Of a stretch of 64,000 bases of DNA, positions 36,330 to 44,921 are shown in pieces. The stretch's first letter is position 1. Each line of letters begins with the position of its first letter. The stretch is from Candidatus Fredericiella danica. GTDB lineage: Bacteria > Chloroflexota > Anaerolineae > Caldilineales > Caldilineaceae. The stretch spans positions 62,001 to 126,000 of the forward strand of contig JADJPH010000111.1 in NCBI GenBank assembly GCA_016713335.1, given 5' to 3'. The notes beneath the pieces were generated by a model. That model was not told the DNA's origin, ran no database searches, and saw only the letters and a program-made list of their open reading frames with translations. Made by a program: the position numbers and the translations under genes.

Positions 36330-36893
36330 ATGGCAGAAGTGCAGACATTGCGCAAGGGCGACATCTTTGAAGAGGAGACCCAACTCTGGCGCGTGCTGGA
36401 ATATCAACACATCAAGGTGGCGCGTGGCGGGGCAACGATCCGGCTGAAGGTGCGCAATGTGCGCTCCGGTTCCACGGTTGAGCGCACGTACAGCAACGGC
36501 ACCCGCGTCAATGATGTCGAACTGGATAAGGACGATGTCCAGTACCTTTACACGGACGGCGACTTCTACCACTTTATGAACACGCAGACGTTCGAGCAAT
36601 TGGCGTTGTCGCCCGATACGCTAGAAGGAATCCGGGACTATCTGGTGGAAAACATGATTGTCGGCATCGAGAGCTACGAAGATGAGCCACTTACGGTCAA
36701 GATCCCCACTGCCGTAGACCTCCGGGTCGTATGGGCGGAACCCGCAATCCAGGGCGATACGGCCAATGCGCCGACGAAACAGATCGAGTTGGAGACAGGC
36801 CTCCGGATCGATGCCCCACTGTTTGTTCAAGAAGGCGACGTCGTGCGCGTGAACACCCGCGATGGCGTCTATGTGACTCGTGTAAAACAATAG
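36330..36893 (+). CDS. efp: translation elongation factor P
   Basis: 187 residues, ATG with GGAGG upstream. Three beta-barrel domains of normal length; the C-terminal domain has the conserved EPAIQGDTANAPTKQIELET and TGLRIDAPLFVQEGDVVRVN. EF-P enters stalled ribosomes at polyproline stretches. The domain I loop tip reads KVARGGAT with Arg at residue 32, where the beta-lysylated type has Lys in PGKGQA. This genome makes many polyproline proteins, so EF-P should matter. No modification enzyme gene (epmA, earP, ymfI) is seen nearby. Confidence 0.95.
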   Translation: MAEVQTLRKGDIFEEETQLWRVLEYQHIKVARGGATIRLKVRNVRSGSTVERTYSNGTRVNDVELDKDDVQYLYTDGDFYHFMNTQTFEQLALSPDTLEGIRDYLVENMIVGIESYEDEPLTVKIPTAVDLRVVWAEPAIQGDTANAPTKQIELETGLRIDAPLFVQEGDVVRVNTRDGVYVTRVKQ

Positions 36894-36953
36894 TGCAATC
36901 GGCCGGCCGTGGCAATGGGCTGCGAACTTCCACGCCAAACCAGGAGGCGCAAT

Positions 36954-36982
36954 TTGCCCATCGCCAAGCGATTGAGTATACT
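36954..36982 (+). promoter_or_regulatory. sigma-70 promoter of tRNA-Thr
   Basis: TTGCCC (36954-36959), 17-base spacer, TATACT (36977-36982); initiation near 36990 would leave about 11 bases of 5' leader. Confidence 0.7.
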
Positions 36983-37000
36983 CGATTTGATGTCACGTCT

Positions 37001-37076
<76 letters not shown>

Positions 37077-37080
37077 AGAA

Positions 37081-37110
37081 ACGCCCTCCTCTTCGGGAGG
37101 GCGTATTCAT
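37081..37110 (+). terminator. intrinsic terminator after tRNA-Thr
   Basis: A 9-base stem ACGCCCTCC, loop TCTTCG, then the complement and ATTCATTT. It sits 4 bases after the CCA. Confidence 0.8.
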
Positions 37111-37339
37111 TTGGAACTGCGGGCAGTCGGCAGACGTTCATGCCAGAGTTGCCTCTGCTTGGCCAAGGCGAAGTAGGGTGCGGCGGTGACGAATTGACAA
37201 AGGGTGCACGGCACGCTAGACTTGCGATTGGATACGACAACCTGCACGGTCCCCGGACGCACCGGAGCCGTGATCTGATAACGATCGCACTGCGCTGTCG
37301 TCACGATCTTTGCGGAGAGAAAGGCAGAAGCGATCCTAG

Positions 37340-38516
37340 ATGGCCGACATGTTGACCATCAACTCCCGAAAAGTTGTGAATGATGCGCCGGCAAAGAGCG
37401 GGCGCGGGAATCGAAATAGCGCGCCCATCGTAGTTCAAAGCGTTGGGCCGATTTTGCGCGAGCGCCGTGAGGCGATGGGTGTGACCCTGGCCGAAGCTGA
37501 GGTTGCCACACGGATTCGCCAGAAATACCTCGCGGCGCTCGAGTCGGATGAATGGGACCTGCTCCCCGGTGAAGTCGTGGGCCGTGGGTTCCTCCGCAAC
37601 TACTCCACCTACCTTGGCCTCGAACCCACGGAAATGATCGAGCGGCGCCGGGCTGTCGCCGATGATTCACTGTCGGCTGTCCTTGCCAATACCAGCGCCG
37701 GCACCGCACTGCCGCCGGAACGAAAAGTGGACTACCGGCCAAAGGATGTGGCGCTAAAGGATGAGGTCGAAGAACTCCGAACAGCAGCGGCGCCCCAATC
37801 TTGCGCCGATGCTTGCTATCCTGGTCGTTGCCGTACTCGCCCTCCTCTCCTGGTGGGGTGTGACACAATTTGGCGGGCGCGCAAGTGAATGGTTGGCTGA
37901 TCTCCAGGAGCAAGCGGCCGGCATGCTGGCAAGTGCACCCGCGCCGGCAGTTTCTGCGACAGTGGATCCAGATGCATTGCCGCCAAACCTGGTTGCAGCA
38001 CAAACCGGCGCGCGGAAGGCGTAAACCCCGCAGTGGCGAGTGCAACCGAGGCTGTAAAAGCACCTGAGGCCGCGCCGCTCATCGCCACAGTTGCGCCAAC
38101 CCCGCTGCCACCGACCGAAGTCCCTGCCGCCGCACCGATCACCGATGAACCAGCGCAGCCAACACCAACCGCAACGCCGGAAGAAGTGAACCTTTTTCGA
38201 CTTGATCGCAGCGCCAACGCCACAGCCAGCCGCTGTCCCGGCGCCTACCGGCCCATTCGCCAACACTGCAGCCAATTTGCGCAGCGGTCCGGGTCTTGAT
38301 TACCCGATTGTCACCGGCACGACACAAGACCAAGCCCTGAACCTGGTGGGCCAGAGTGCAGATGGCGCCTGGTACCAGTTGGCGAGCGGCGAATGGATCT
38401 TCAGCCAATTGGTCACCAATCCACCAGCAGGGCTTCCAGTCATTGAGGCGCCGCCGATTCCTGCGCCCGCGGAACAACCGGCGGCAGAACAGCCTGCCGC
38501 ACCCACGGCGCCTTAA
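37340..38516 (+). CDS. RodZ-like HTH membrane protein with C-terminal SH3 domain (three frameshifts)
   Basis: The N-terminus (about 35-115) is the RodZ/HTH_25 domain: GPILRERREAMGVTLAEAEV, ATRIRQKYLAALESDEWDLL, PGEVVGRGFLRNYSTYLGLE. After a one-base shift near 37790 comes a membrane segment (MLAILVVAVLALLSWWGV). Further shifts near 38020 and 38195 lead through an Ala/Pro/Thr-rich linker to a bacterial SH3 domain (NTAANLRSGPGLDYPIVTGT, then WYQLASGEWIFSQLV). About 390 residues once restored. RodZ proteins link the actin-like MreB to the envelope and affect cell shape; here the usual outer domain is replaced by SH3. No mreB or rodA nearby, so function is inferred from architecture. Confidence 0.75.
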
Positions 38517-38559
38517 GCGTGCGCAACACACCAGCATTGTGACTGAAGCAGCAAACAAA

Positions 38560-38597
38560 AGAGGGGATGCTCCAAACCGGGAGCATCCCCTCTTTCC
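38560..38597. terminator. bidirectional intrinsic terminator
   Basis: A 14-base perfect stem AGAGGGGATGCTCC with loop AAACCG, flanked by AAAACAAAAG on the left and TTCCTTC on the right. It separates the RodZ-like gene from the convergent def gene. Confidence 0.85.
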
Positions 38598-38619
38598 TTC
38601 TTCACGCACTCCTTACGCG

Positions 38620-39193
38620 TCAGGCGGCATCGATCATCTGGGTGACTCGACGCACCACCGGCGCCTTGTCTAGCGGGATTGCCTCGATGTCGCCATCCTC
38701 GTTTTTGACCAATTTATACACCTGGGTCGCCTTATCCGTCATGAGCACACCATGTAGATGATCGATTTCATGCAGCATGATGCGGGCAAGCCAGTCATAA
38801 GCCTTGATGCGGATTTCTTTGCCGTTTCGATCTTGCGCCCGGATCACAACATGGGTTGCGCGTTCAACGTCGGCAGCCAACCCGGGAATACTCAGACAGC
38901 CTTCCTGCGCAATGTCGGCTCCCTTTGACTTGATCACATCGGGATTGATCAACTCATAGATCCGCTGGGTGTTTTCGGGATCATCTTCATCTTCCGGAAA
39001 CTCCACAACGGTGACGCGCAGAGAAACACCTACCTGTGGCGCGGCTAGACCGACCCCCGGCGCATCACGCATCGTCTCGATCATATCATCGAGCAATTGA
39101 TGCAACGCTGGTCCAAAATCGCGTACGTGCGCCAGGCCGAAAGAGCACTTCGTCCGTCGCATCTCCCACTGTCACAATGTCCAACACTGCCAT
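38620..39193 (-). CDS. def: peptide deformylase (frameshifted near the N-terminus)
   Basis: ATG 39193 (MAVLDIVTVGDATDEVLFRP) follows AGGTG and is in the frame expected for the family's N-terminus. A one-base shift near 39130-39135 separates it from HVRDFGPALHQLLDDMIETM. The three deformylase motifs are intact: GVGLAAPQVG, EGCLSIPG (metal Cys) and HEIDHLHG (two metal His and catalytic Glu). Restored length of about 190 residues. It removes the formyl group from nascent N-terminal Met. Without frame restoration the start would be placed too far downstream. Confidence 0.95.
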
Positions 39194-39207
39194 AGGCGGG
39201 GCACCTG

Positions 39208-39540
39208 TTACCTGATCTCAACGAATAAAGGCATGGTATGGGTTTTGCCGCAGTTTGTCAAAACCGGGCGATTTTCCCAGCACACGACGCAATCACGTTC
39301 CGGACTGAGGCCAGGTGATCGCAATGCCTCACGCAACTGAATGCATCCGCCATAACTGGCCGTTACTTTTCCCACAGTTGGTGCGTCATGTTTGACGAAG
39401 AGACCAGCCAACAACGTGATGCGTGCCGGCGCCGTACGCACGCACGAATGAGATCCTTGGGCTGGCGTAACGCCGAGCAAGCCATTGCCCTTCGCACTAT
39501 CGACGCAGCGTGATTCCCGCGGGGTCAGCGTAGGTCGCAT
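39208..39540 (-). CDS. possible small hypothetical protein upstream of def
   Basis: The only feature in the 387-base gap between def and the BNR gene is an open frame of 110 codons from ATG 39540 (MRPTLTPRESRCVDSAKGNG), ending 15 bases before the def start. It contains five cysteines but matches no family I know and has no clear ribosome-binding site. It may be non-coding. The BNR gene promoter must also lie in this gap. Confidence 0.2.
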   Translation of the reverse strand: MRPTLTPRESRCVDSAKGNGLLGVTPAQGSHSCVRTAPARITLLAGLFVKHDAPTVGKVTASYGGCIQLREALRSPGLSPERDCVVCWENRPVLTNCGKTHTMPLFVEIR

Positions 39541-39580
39541 GCGAAAGCCGTGGCAAATCGTATCTGAAGCGGAGGTTTCA

Positions 39581-40834
39581 ATGAAACGTGTATTTCGCAC
39601 CTTTGTGGCACTGCCACTTGTGGTGTTGGTCCTGATTGCAATACCAGCGTTACTGGTTTCGGTGGCGTCGGCAAACGACAACGTCACCTCAGCCGTTGAG
39701 CAGCCCGGCCCGCCGCCGCCACGCCCACCGCATCACGGCACCGTGCCGCCGCCAACGCCACGGCCGATTCCGCCGGCGCCGGTTCCGCCACGACCGTTGC
39801 CACCACCACCGGCGCCGACTGCCACGCCGGCATCGACCCCGATCCCGCAGGAAAGCCTGCTGATCGGTGGCCAGATCATTATCAAAGTGATCGGTGATCG
39901 CCTCAGCGCAACGATCTACGCCTTCACCGAGGATGGCCGGTTGTATCGGTCCGATCTTGACGGACGCGCGTGGTACCTGGTCAATTCCGCCCCCGAAGTC
40001 GACGATTTTGTGATGAGTGCGGCTGACCCGAATGTGCTGTACAGCGGCGCCGGGATCAACTGCTCAAATCCGACGGCCACAATCGCACCGATGTACAAAT
40101 CTTGGGATGGTGGCGAGACCTGGGAAGAAGTTGCCACCGGCGTGAATATGCGCCCGCTGTTGGCAAGCCAGTTCGACTCGCAGACGCTCTTTGCTGCCGA
40201 CTGCAGCACGGTGTACTTGACCCAGGATGGCGGCGCAACCTGGACACCCCGGCCAACCGCGGCGGCTGACAATCTGTGGAACACCTATGTGCCAGAAGCG
40301 CTGACGTCCGGTTCGCTCGTGGGCAGCCCACGCCCGGCGCAACCGCACTGGGATCAACTCTACGGCATCGGCAACAGCACCCAGGACGAAGGCGTCGTCG
40401 CCTTCACGGGGGACCAGGGTGAGACCTGGGCGAATATCACGAATGCAGCCCAGCCACCCAAGGGTGAGAAGGCGATCGAGGCAAGTCTCTACGATGGCGG
40501 GCAGATCTGGATCGTCGACAGCAAGGGTGTCTGGACAACTTCGGACTACGGGGTCAACTGGAAATATTGGACAAACGGGTTGAAGCAACTGACCCGGGCG
40601 TATGCAGCGCCGCTGAACGATGTTACCTACACCTACAATGGCAGACTCTATCTGGCAACGGATGTCGGCCTGTACATGATGAAGACGCCGGGCGCAGCCT
40701 GGGAGAAGGTTGAGGACACCGGCTTCGACCAGGAGACGCTGCTGAGTTTCTTGATCACCGAGAGCAACCCACGCAAGTTGTGGATCAACGGTGAAGATGG
40801 GGTTTACTCGATCGGCGTCGACCTGGAAGATTGA
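39581..40834 (+). CDS. secreted BNR-repeat (sialidase/Vps10-like propeller) protein
   Basis: 417 residues from ATG 39581, with GGAGG 7 bases upstream deciding the start over an in-frame ATG at 39485. The signal peptide (LPLVVLVLIAIPALLVSVAS-A) is followed by a polyproline linker (PPPPRPPHHGTVPPPTPRP). The remainder is a beta-propeller with Asp-box/BNR motifs S.DGG.TW: YKSWDGGETWEEV, YLTQDGGATWTPR, FTGDQGETWANI, WTTSDYGVNWKYW. These domains occur in photosystem assembly factors, sialidases and sortilin-type binding proteins; no catalytic residues of sialidases are apparent, so binding or scaffolding outside the cell is inferred. Confidence 0.8.
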   Translation: MKRVFRTFVALPLVVLVLIAIPALLVSVASANDNVTSAVEQPGPPPPRPPHHGTVPPPTPRPIPPAPVPPRPLPPPPAPTATPASTPIPQESLLIGGQIIIKVIGDRLSATIYAFTEDGRLYRSDLDGRAWYLVNSAPEVDDFVMSAADPNVLYSGAGINCSNPTATIAPMYKSWDGGETWEEVATGVNMRPLLASQFDSQTLFAADCSTVYLTQDGGATWTPRPTAAADNLWNTYVPEALTSGSLVGSPRPAQPHWDQLYGIGNSTQDEGVVAFTGDQGETWANITNAAQPPKGEKAIEASLYDGGQIWIVDSKGVWTTSDYGVNWKYWTNGLKQLTRAYAAPLNDVTYTYNGRLYLATDVGLYMMKTPGAAWEKVEDTGFDQETLLSFLITESNPRKLWINGEDGVYSIGVDLED

Positions 40835-40850
40835 TTTAGCGTCAATGAAC

Positions 40851-40891
40851 TTAGCAATGCGACCGGATCATCGATCCGGTCGCATTGCTAA
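40851..40891. terminator. 19-base perfect hairpin between convergent genes
   Basis: TTAGCAATGCGACCGGATC, a 3-base loop and a perfect complement. The hairpin includes the stop codon and last codons of the minus-strand ATPase gene. No T run follows, but length and position fit a shared terminator. Confidence 0.7.
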
Positions 40892-42894
40892 TAGACGCAA
40901 ACCATTGGCGACGACGATCAACGTGCTGCCTTCGTGGCCGATGACGCCCAGCGGCAAGGGAAACAGATAACCAGGGATGATCCAGGGCAGCAAGATCGTC
41001 AATAGCACAAGCGTCACAATGACGCCCACCGAGAAGATGACATTTTGCTTGATGATTCGGGCGGCCCGCCGGCTCAAATGCAGCGCAAAGGGCAGCAGTG
41101 CCAGATCACTGGACATTAAGACCACGTCTGCCGTTTCGAGCGCCACGTCCGTGCCACCCGCCCCCATCGCGATGCCCACCTGCGCCGATGCCAACGCTGG
41201 AGCATCGTTGACACCGTCCCCGACCATCACCACTTTTCCTTCACTGCTGATTTTGCGGATCAGGTCCAGTTTTTCCTCAGGCAAGAGCCCCGCATAGACC
41301 TCGGTGATATTGGCCTGCTGCGCAATGTAGTTGGCAGCCGCCGGGTTGTCACCGGTGATCATTGCAATACGTTGAATGCCCAGGGCGTGGAGTTCCTTGA
41401 CGGTTTCTGCCGCTTCCGGCCGGAGCGTATCGGAAACGGCGACGTAGCCCATCACTTCCCAATCACGTTCGGCGCCAAGCGTGTCATCGACGCGGCTCTG
41501 GCGCACGACCAACATCACCGACTTGCCTTGCCGCTGCAGCGCAGTGCCAATGATCCGGACCGCAGGGGACACATTCATCTCGCGGTTGTCAAAAAGACGC
41601 TCATTCCCAATGTAGATCTTCTCGATATGGTCACCTAAATTGAAGGTGGCGATGAGCCCCTCACCGGCAATTGCCTGAAATTCCTCCGGTTTGAGGAGTT
41701 CGATCCCTTTGGCACGCGCAAATTCGACGATGGCCTTGCCAATGTGGTGCTCGCTCAGTGTTTCCGCACTGGCGGCGAGGCGGAGCAGGTTCTCCTCACT
41801 GTGCCCCGTGAGCGGATGCACATTCGTGACGACTGGATGGCCCCTGGTGAGCGTCCCTGTCTTGTCAAAGGCGAAGCTATCGACCTGCCCCAACAGTTCA
41901 AGGTACGCGCCCCCCTTGAAGAGCACGCCACTGCGGGCTGCCGCGGCGATCGCACTGAGCGCGCTGGCAGGCGTGCTGATCACCAGCGCACACGGGCTAG
42001 CCACCACCAGCAGCGTCATGGCGCGATAGAGCGTTTCCCCCAGGGCTCATCCAGCAGGAACACCGGGATAATCATCGCCAGCAGGGTTGCGCCAATCACC
42101 GCATAGGTGTACGGCTGCGAGAAGCGATCAATAAACTGCTGCGTCGGCGTGGCATCCTCCTGAGCCTCCGCAACCAACTGAATGACCTTACTCAGCGTGC
42201 TTTCTGATGCGGGCTTGGTGACCTTGACTTCCAGCGCGCCCCCCCCGTTGATGGTGCCGGCGAAGACATCATCCCCCGGCCATTTCACAACGGGGATGCT
42301 TTCACCGGTGATGGCGCTCTGATCGATGCTGCTCGATCCGGTTAAGACGACGCCGTCGACGGGCAGGCGCTCACCGGGTTTCACCAGTGCAATGTCACCA
42401 ATCAGTACGTCGGTGATGGGAATTCGCACCTCCTGATCGCCGCGGCGAATGGTCGCCACGTCCGGGCGTAACTTGCTCAGCGCCTCAATGGCCTTGCGCG
42501 TGCGCCCCATGGCAAACGTCTCCAGCGCGCCACTCAACGTGAAGAGGAAGAGCAATAGTGCGCCCTCCACCCATTCACCGATCAACGCTGCCCCAAATGC
42601 AGCCGCAATCATCAAAAAGTCGATGTCGAAGCGCCCCTGCCGCGCCTGCTGCCAGGCCCCGACCACGCCAGAATAACCGCCGGCCACAAAGGCGGTCATG
42701 GCGCAAACCAGGATTGCCCATTGGGGGAGCGCACCGGTGACGTCGCCGCCAATCCAGCCGGTCAACATCGCCACCAGCGTAATGGCAGCAAGCACAAATT
42801 CGTAGTTCTCTTTCCAGAATTGCGGGGTCTGCCACGAAGGTCGTGCGTCTACGCCTCCGTAGCCAATGTTAGGGTGCGCGGTTTGTGTCGTCAT
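40868..42894 (-). CDS. heavy-metal translocating P1B-type ATPase, Zn/Cd type (frameshifted)
   Basis: Start ATG 42894 (MTTQTAHPNIGYGGVDARPS). The first half contains membrane helices and the actuator domain (AITGESIPV). The second contains the metal-site helix MTLLVVASPCALVISTPAS (SPC), phosphorylation site FDKTGTLTRG, SEHHIGKAI (variant of the SEHPL motif), MITGDNPAAA and VGDGVNDAPALASAQVG. The frame breaks near 42038-42044 (FLLDEP to LGETLYRAM), consistent with one C missing from a C run. No N-terminal CxxC metal-binding domain. SPC instead of CPC in helix 6 is compatible with Co/Zn export, though CPC is usual for Cd/Zn. The upstream Fur-family gene on the same strand is the likely regulator. 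Confidence 0.88.
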
Positions 42895-42913
42895 GGTTGA
42901 TTCACTTTCGATT

Positions 42914-43426
42914 TTAGACGGAACCATACGAGGCACGGTCCGAGTGGGTGACGTTTTGCGGCTTCTCGTCCTGATATTGCGCCCGTATCTCAGCCAACCT
43001 TTTCTGCCGGCACCCGGCGCAGAAGCCAACCAGGTCGATCTTGGCAGCCGCGGTGAGAAAGCCCGTTTCTGCCAGCACTGTGCCCGTCAGCGCATCCAGT
43101 GGGAAATTGGTATGGTAATCTGAAATTTGATGACAGCGCAGACAAATCAGGTTGAGATGTGGCTCGGGATTTGTATCGTAGTGCGTATGATCTGCACCAA
43201 AGCTGAGTTCGACGATGGCGCCGAGTTGTTGCAGCGTATTGAGGGTGTTGTAGACGGTCGCACGGCTGATTTCGGGGTGCAGCCGCTTCAGATCGGCGAA
43301 TACCTGATAGGGCGAAGGATGCTGATCCGTGTCGGCCAGATAAGCGCAGATTGCCGCGCGCTGGGGTGTAATCCGCAGCCGGGCCTGGCGCGATGCATTA
43401 TAATAGATGTCCAGTTTTGGTTTCAT
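42914..43426 (-). CDS. Fur-family metalloregulator (PerR/Zur-like)
   Basis: 170 residues. Winged helix: ARLRITPQRAAICAYLADTD, HPSPYQVFADLKRLHPEISR, ATVYNTLNTLQQLG. The dimerisation domain has NLICLRCHQISDYH and GFCAGCRQKR (two C-x2-C structural zinc pairs) with His/Asp ligands in ADHTHYDTNPEPH. It ends 20 bases before the metal ATPase start in the same direction, so co-transcription and control of metal efflux or peroxide response are inferred. It belongs to the same family as, but differs clearly from, the Zur-like protein at 10.2 kb. No Shine-Dalgarno sequence is evident. Confidence 0.9.
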   Translation of the reverse strand: MKPKLDIYYNASRQARLRITPQRAAICAYLADTDQHPSPYQVFADLKRLHPEISRATVYNTLNTLQQLGAIVELSFGADHTHYDTNPEPHLNLICLRCHQISDYHTNFPLDALTGTVLAETGFLTAAAKIDLVGFCAGCRQKRLAEIRAQYQDEKPQNVTHSDRASYGSV

Positions 43427-43453
43427 GCGTGTCTGTTGAACTTTGACTCCAAA

Positions 43454-43468
43454 TTAGATTCAGTCTAA
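43454..43468. promoter_or_regulatory. Fur/PerR box, near-perfect 7-1-7
   Basis: TTAGATTCAGTCTAA: 7-1-7 inverted repeat with one mismatch, in the leader between the Fur-family promoter and its start. Confidence 0.65.
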
Positions 43469-43477
43469 ATCCACCCG

Positions 43478-43506
43478 AGTATATCACACTACATGACGCC
43501 ACACAA
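43478..43506 (-). promoter_or_regulatory. promoter of the Fur-family/ATPase operon
   Basis: Read on the minus strand: TTGTGT, 17-base spacer, TATACT. It is flanked by the two 7-1-7 boxes, one just upstream and one downstream of the start point. Confidence 0.6.
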
Positions 43507-43511
43507 ATTTA

Positions 43512-43526
43512 TTAGAATGATTCTAA
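43512..43526. promoter_or_regulatory. Fur/PerR box, perfect 7-1-7
   Basis: TTAGAATGATTCTAA is a perfect 7-1-7 palindrome, close to the PerR/Fur consensus TTATAATNATTATAA. It lies between the divergent Fur-family and cytochrome oxidase operons. Confidence 0.75.
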
Positions 43527-43635
43527 GTTGCGAACAAATTGCGGTTCTGTTGCGAGTGCTGGGCGAGTTGCCTGGAGAAATCGCAGCAACTACCCGAAAC
43601 GATGGGGATTTCACGCCCCTGATTACCAAATTGCT

Positions 43636-43664
43636 TTGACACTGGTATGCAACTCTGCTAAAAT
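43636..43664 (+). promoter_or_regulatory. sigma-70 promoter of the cytochrome oxidase operon
   Basis: TTGACA (43636-43641), 17-base spacer, TAAAAT (43659-43664); start point near 43671, about 35 bases before the first gene. Confidence 0.8.
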
Positions 43665-43704
43665 CCGCGCCACTGTTCGGGCTAAGTTCCCACAGGAGTA
43701 TGCT

Positions 43705-44049
43705 ATGCGTTATTTTTGGAGCTTGATTTTATTGCTGGTGACACTGGCTTGGCTCGTTTTGAGCTACCTGCCCGTTGCTCACGCGCTGCCGGACATCGCC
43801 TTTACCGGCGCCTGGACGGAGCTATGGTTTCCGGCCTTTGTGACGCTGAGCATCGCCACGTTTCTGGGCATCCAGGCGGTGCTGGTCACGGATACGGTGA
43901 AGATGTTGCGGCGCCCGGAAAGTGCGGCGTTCAGCGCTACGATAGAGCAGTTTCGTATTCGGCTTGCGCCGGAAGTGTTCTTAACTGTGTTGCCGATCAT
44001 AGGCACGCTGCTGCTTGCCGGCGCCATTGTCGTGTTATCAAGGTCCTAG
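43705..44049 (+). CDS. small membrane protein heading the oxidase operon
   Basis: 114 residues from ATG 43705 with AGGAG upstream. Three hydrophobic segments (WSLILLLVTLAWLVLSYLPV, LWFPAFVTLSIATFLGIQAV, EVFLTVLPIIGTLLLAGAIV), the first perhaps a signal peptide ending AHA. I do not recognise the family. As the first gene of the caa3-type operon it may be an accessory or assembly subunit. Confidence 0.75.
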   Translation: MRYFWSLILLLVTLAWLVLSYLPVAHALPDIAFTGAWTELWFPAFVTLSIATFLGIQAVLVTDTVKMLRRPESAAFSATIEQFRIRLAPEVFLTVLPIIGTLLLAGAIVVLSRS

Positions 44050-44114
44050 CTGGGTACTCTGGTGGCCCGCGGCTGTTTGCCAAGCATTTGAGACGAAGGG
44101 AGTTGCCGATTCAT

Positions 44115-44858
44115 ATGTCGAAGTCATCGTCTGACAAGCGCCACTTCATTATTGTCGCCGTTCTGGTCGTAGTCACCACGGTGGTGATGGGGATTGTTCT
44201 GAATGGCGTTCTGGAATTGCCTGTCGCCGCAAGCGTCCAGGCGCACACCGTTGACTGGCTCTTCCGCGTGCATATGTGGTTGATTGCCTTTCTTTTTGCA
44301 TTGGTCTCTGTCTTCATGGTCTATTCATTCGTTGTGTTCCGGCGTGGAAAACGACAAGATGAAGGTGAACATTTTGAAGGCAACACCACGCTGGAAATTC
44401 TGTGGACCGCGCTCCCATTGGTGGCAGTTGCCGTGTTTGCCTACATCGGCGTCGTTACGCTGAACACCGTGACGAGCGCACCGCCCGATGAGATGGTGAT
44501 CAAGGTGGAAGGTGCACAGTGGTTGTGGAACTTCACCTATCCGGACGGCACGCTATCAACAAATGAGCTGGTCGTTCCCGTTGATCAGAACCTCACGATG
44601 CAGATGAGCTCCAAAGACGTGATTCACGACTTCTGGGTGCCGGAGTGGCGCGTGAAGGAGGATGTGGTGCCCGGTCTCACCACGACAGTGCATTATACGA
44701 CCGACAAAACCGGCGAGTTTGACATGATGTGCAATCAAGTGTGCGGATTGAACCACACCTTGATGATTGCCAAAGTCAAAGTGGTCACCCAAGAGGAATT
44801 CGCAACCTGGCAACAGGCGCAATTGGTCAAACAAGACCTGCAGACGGCAAGCAGGTAA
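44115..44858 (+). CDS. coxB: cytochrome c oxidase subunit II
   Basis: 247 residues from ATG 44115. Two membrane helices at about 12-33 and 48-75, then the CuA cupredoxin domain. The aromatic electron-entry patch is in VEGAQWLWNFTYPDG, the first His ligand in KDVIHDFWVPEW, and the CuA loop reads MMCNQVCGLNHTLM (C-x3-C-x3-H-x2-M). The residue between the cysteines that normally is Glu, binding through its backbone carbonyl, is Gln here. No C-terminal cytochrome c domain, so an external c-type cytochrome or copper protein is the donor. Confidence 0.93.
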   Translation: MSKSSSDKRHFIIVAVLVVVTTVVMGIVLNGVLELPVAASVQAHTVDWLFRVHMWLIAFLFALVSVFMVYSFVVFRRGKRQDEGEHFEGNTTLEILWTALPLVAVAVFAYIGVVTLNTVTSAPPDEMVIKVEGAQWLWNFTYPDGTLSTNELVVPVDQNLTMQMSSKDVIHDFWVPEWRVKEDVVPGLTTTVHYTTDKTGEFDMMCNQVCGLNHTLMIAKVKVVTQEEFATWQQAQLVKQDLQTASR

Positions 44859-44921
44859 CGGGCTGGGGCGATACGTAAACTTCAATACGTAAACGTCAGG
44901 GTCAAAGGAGCACACATTGAT

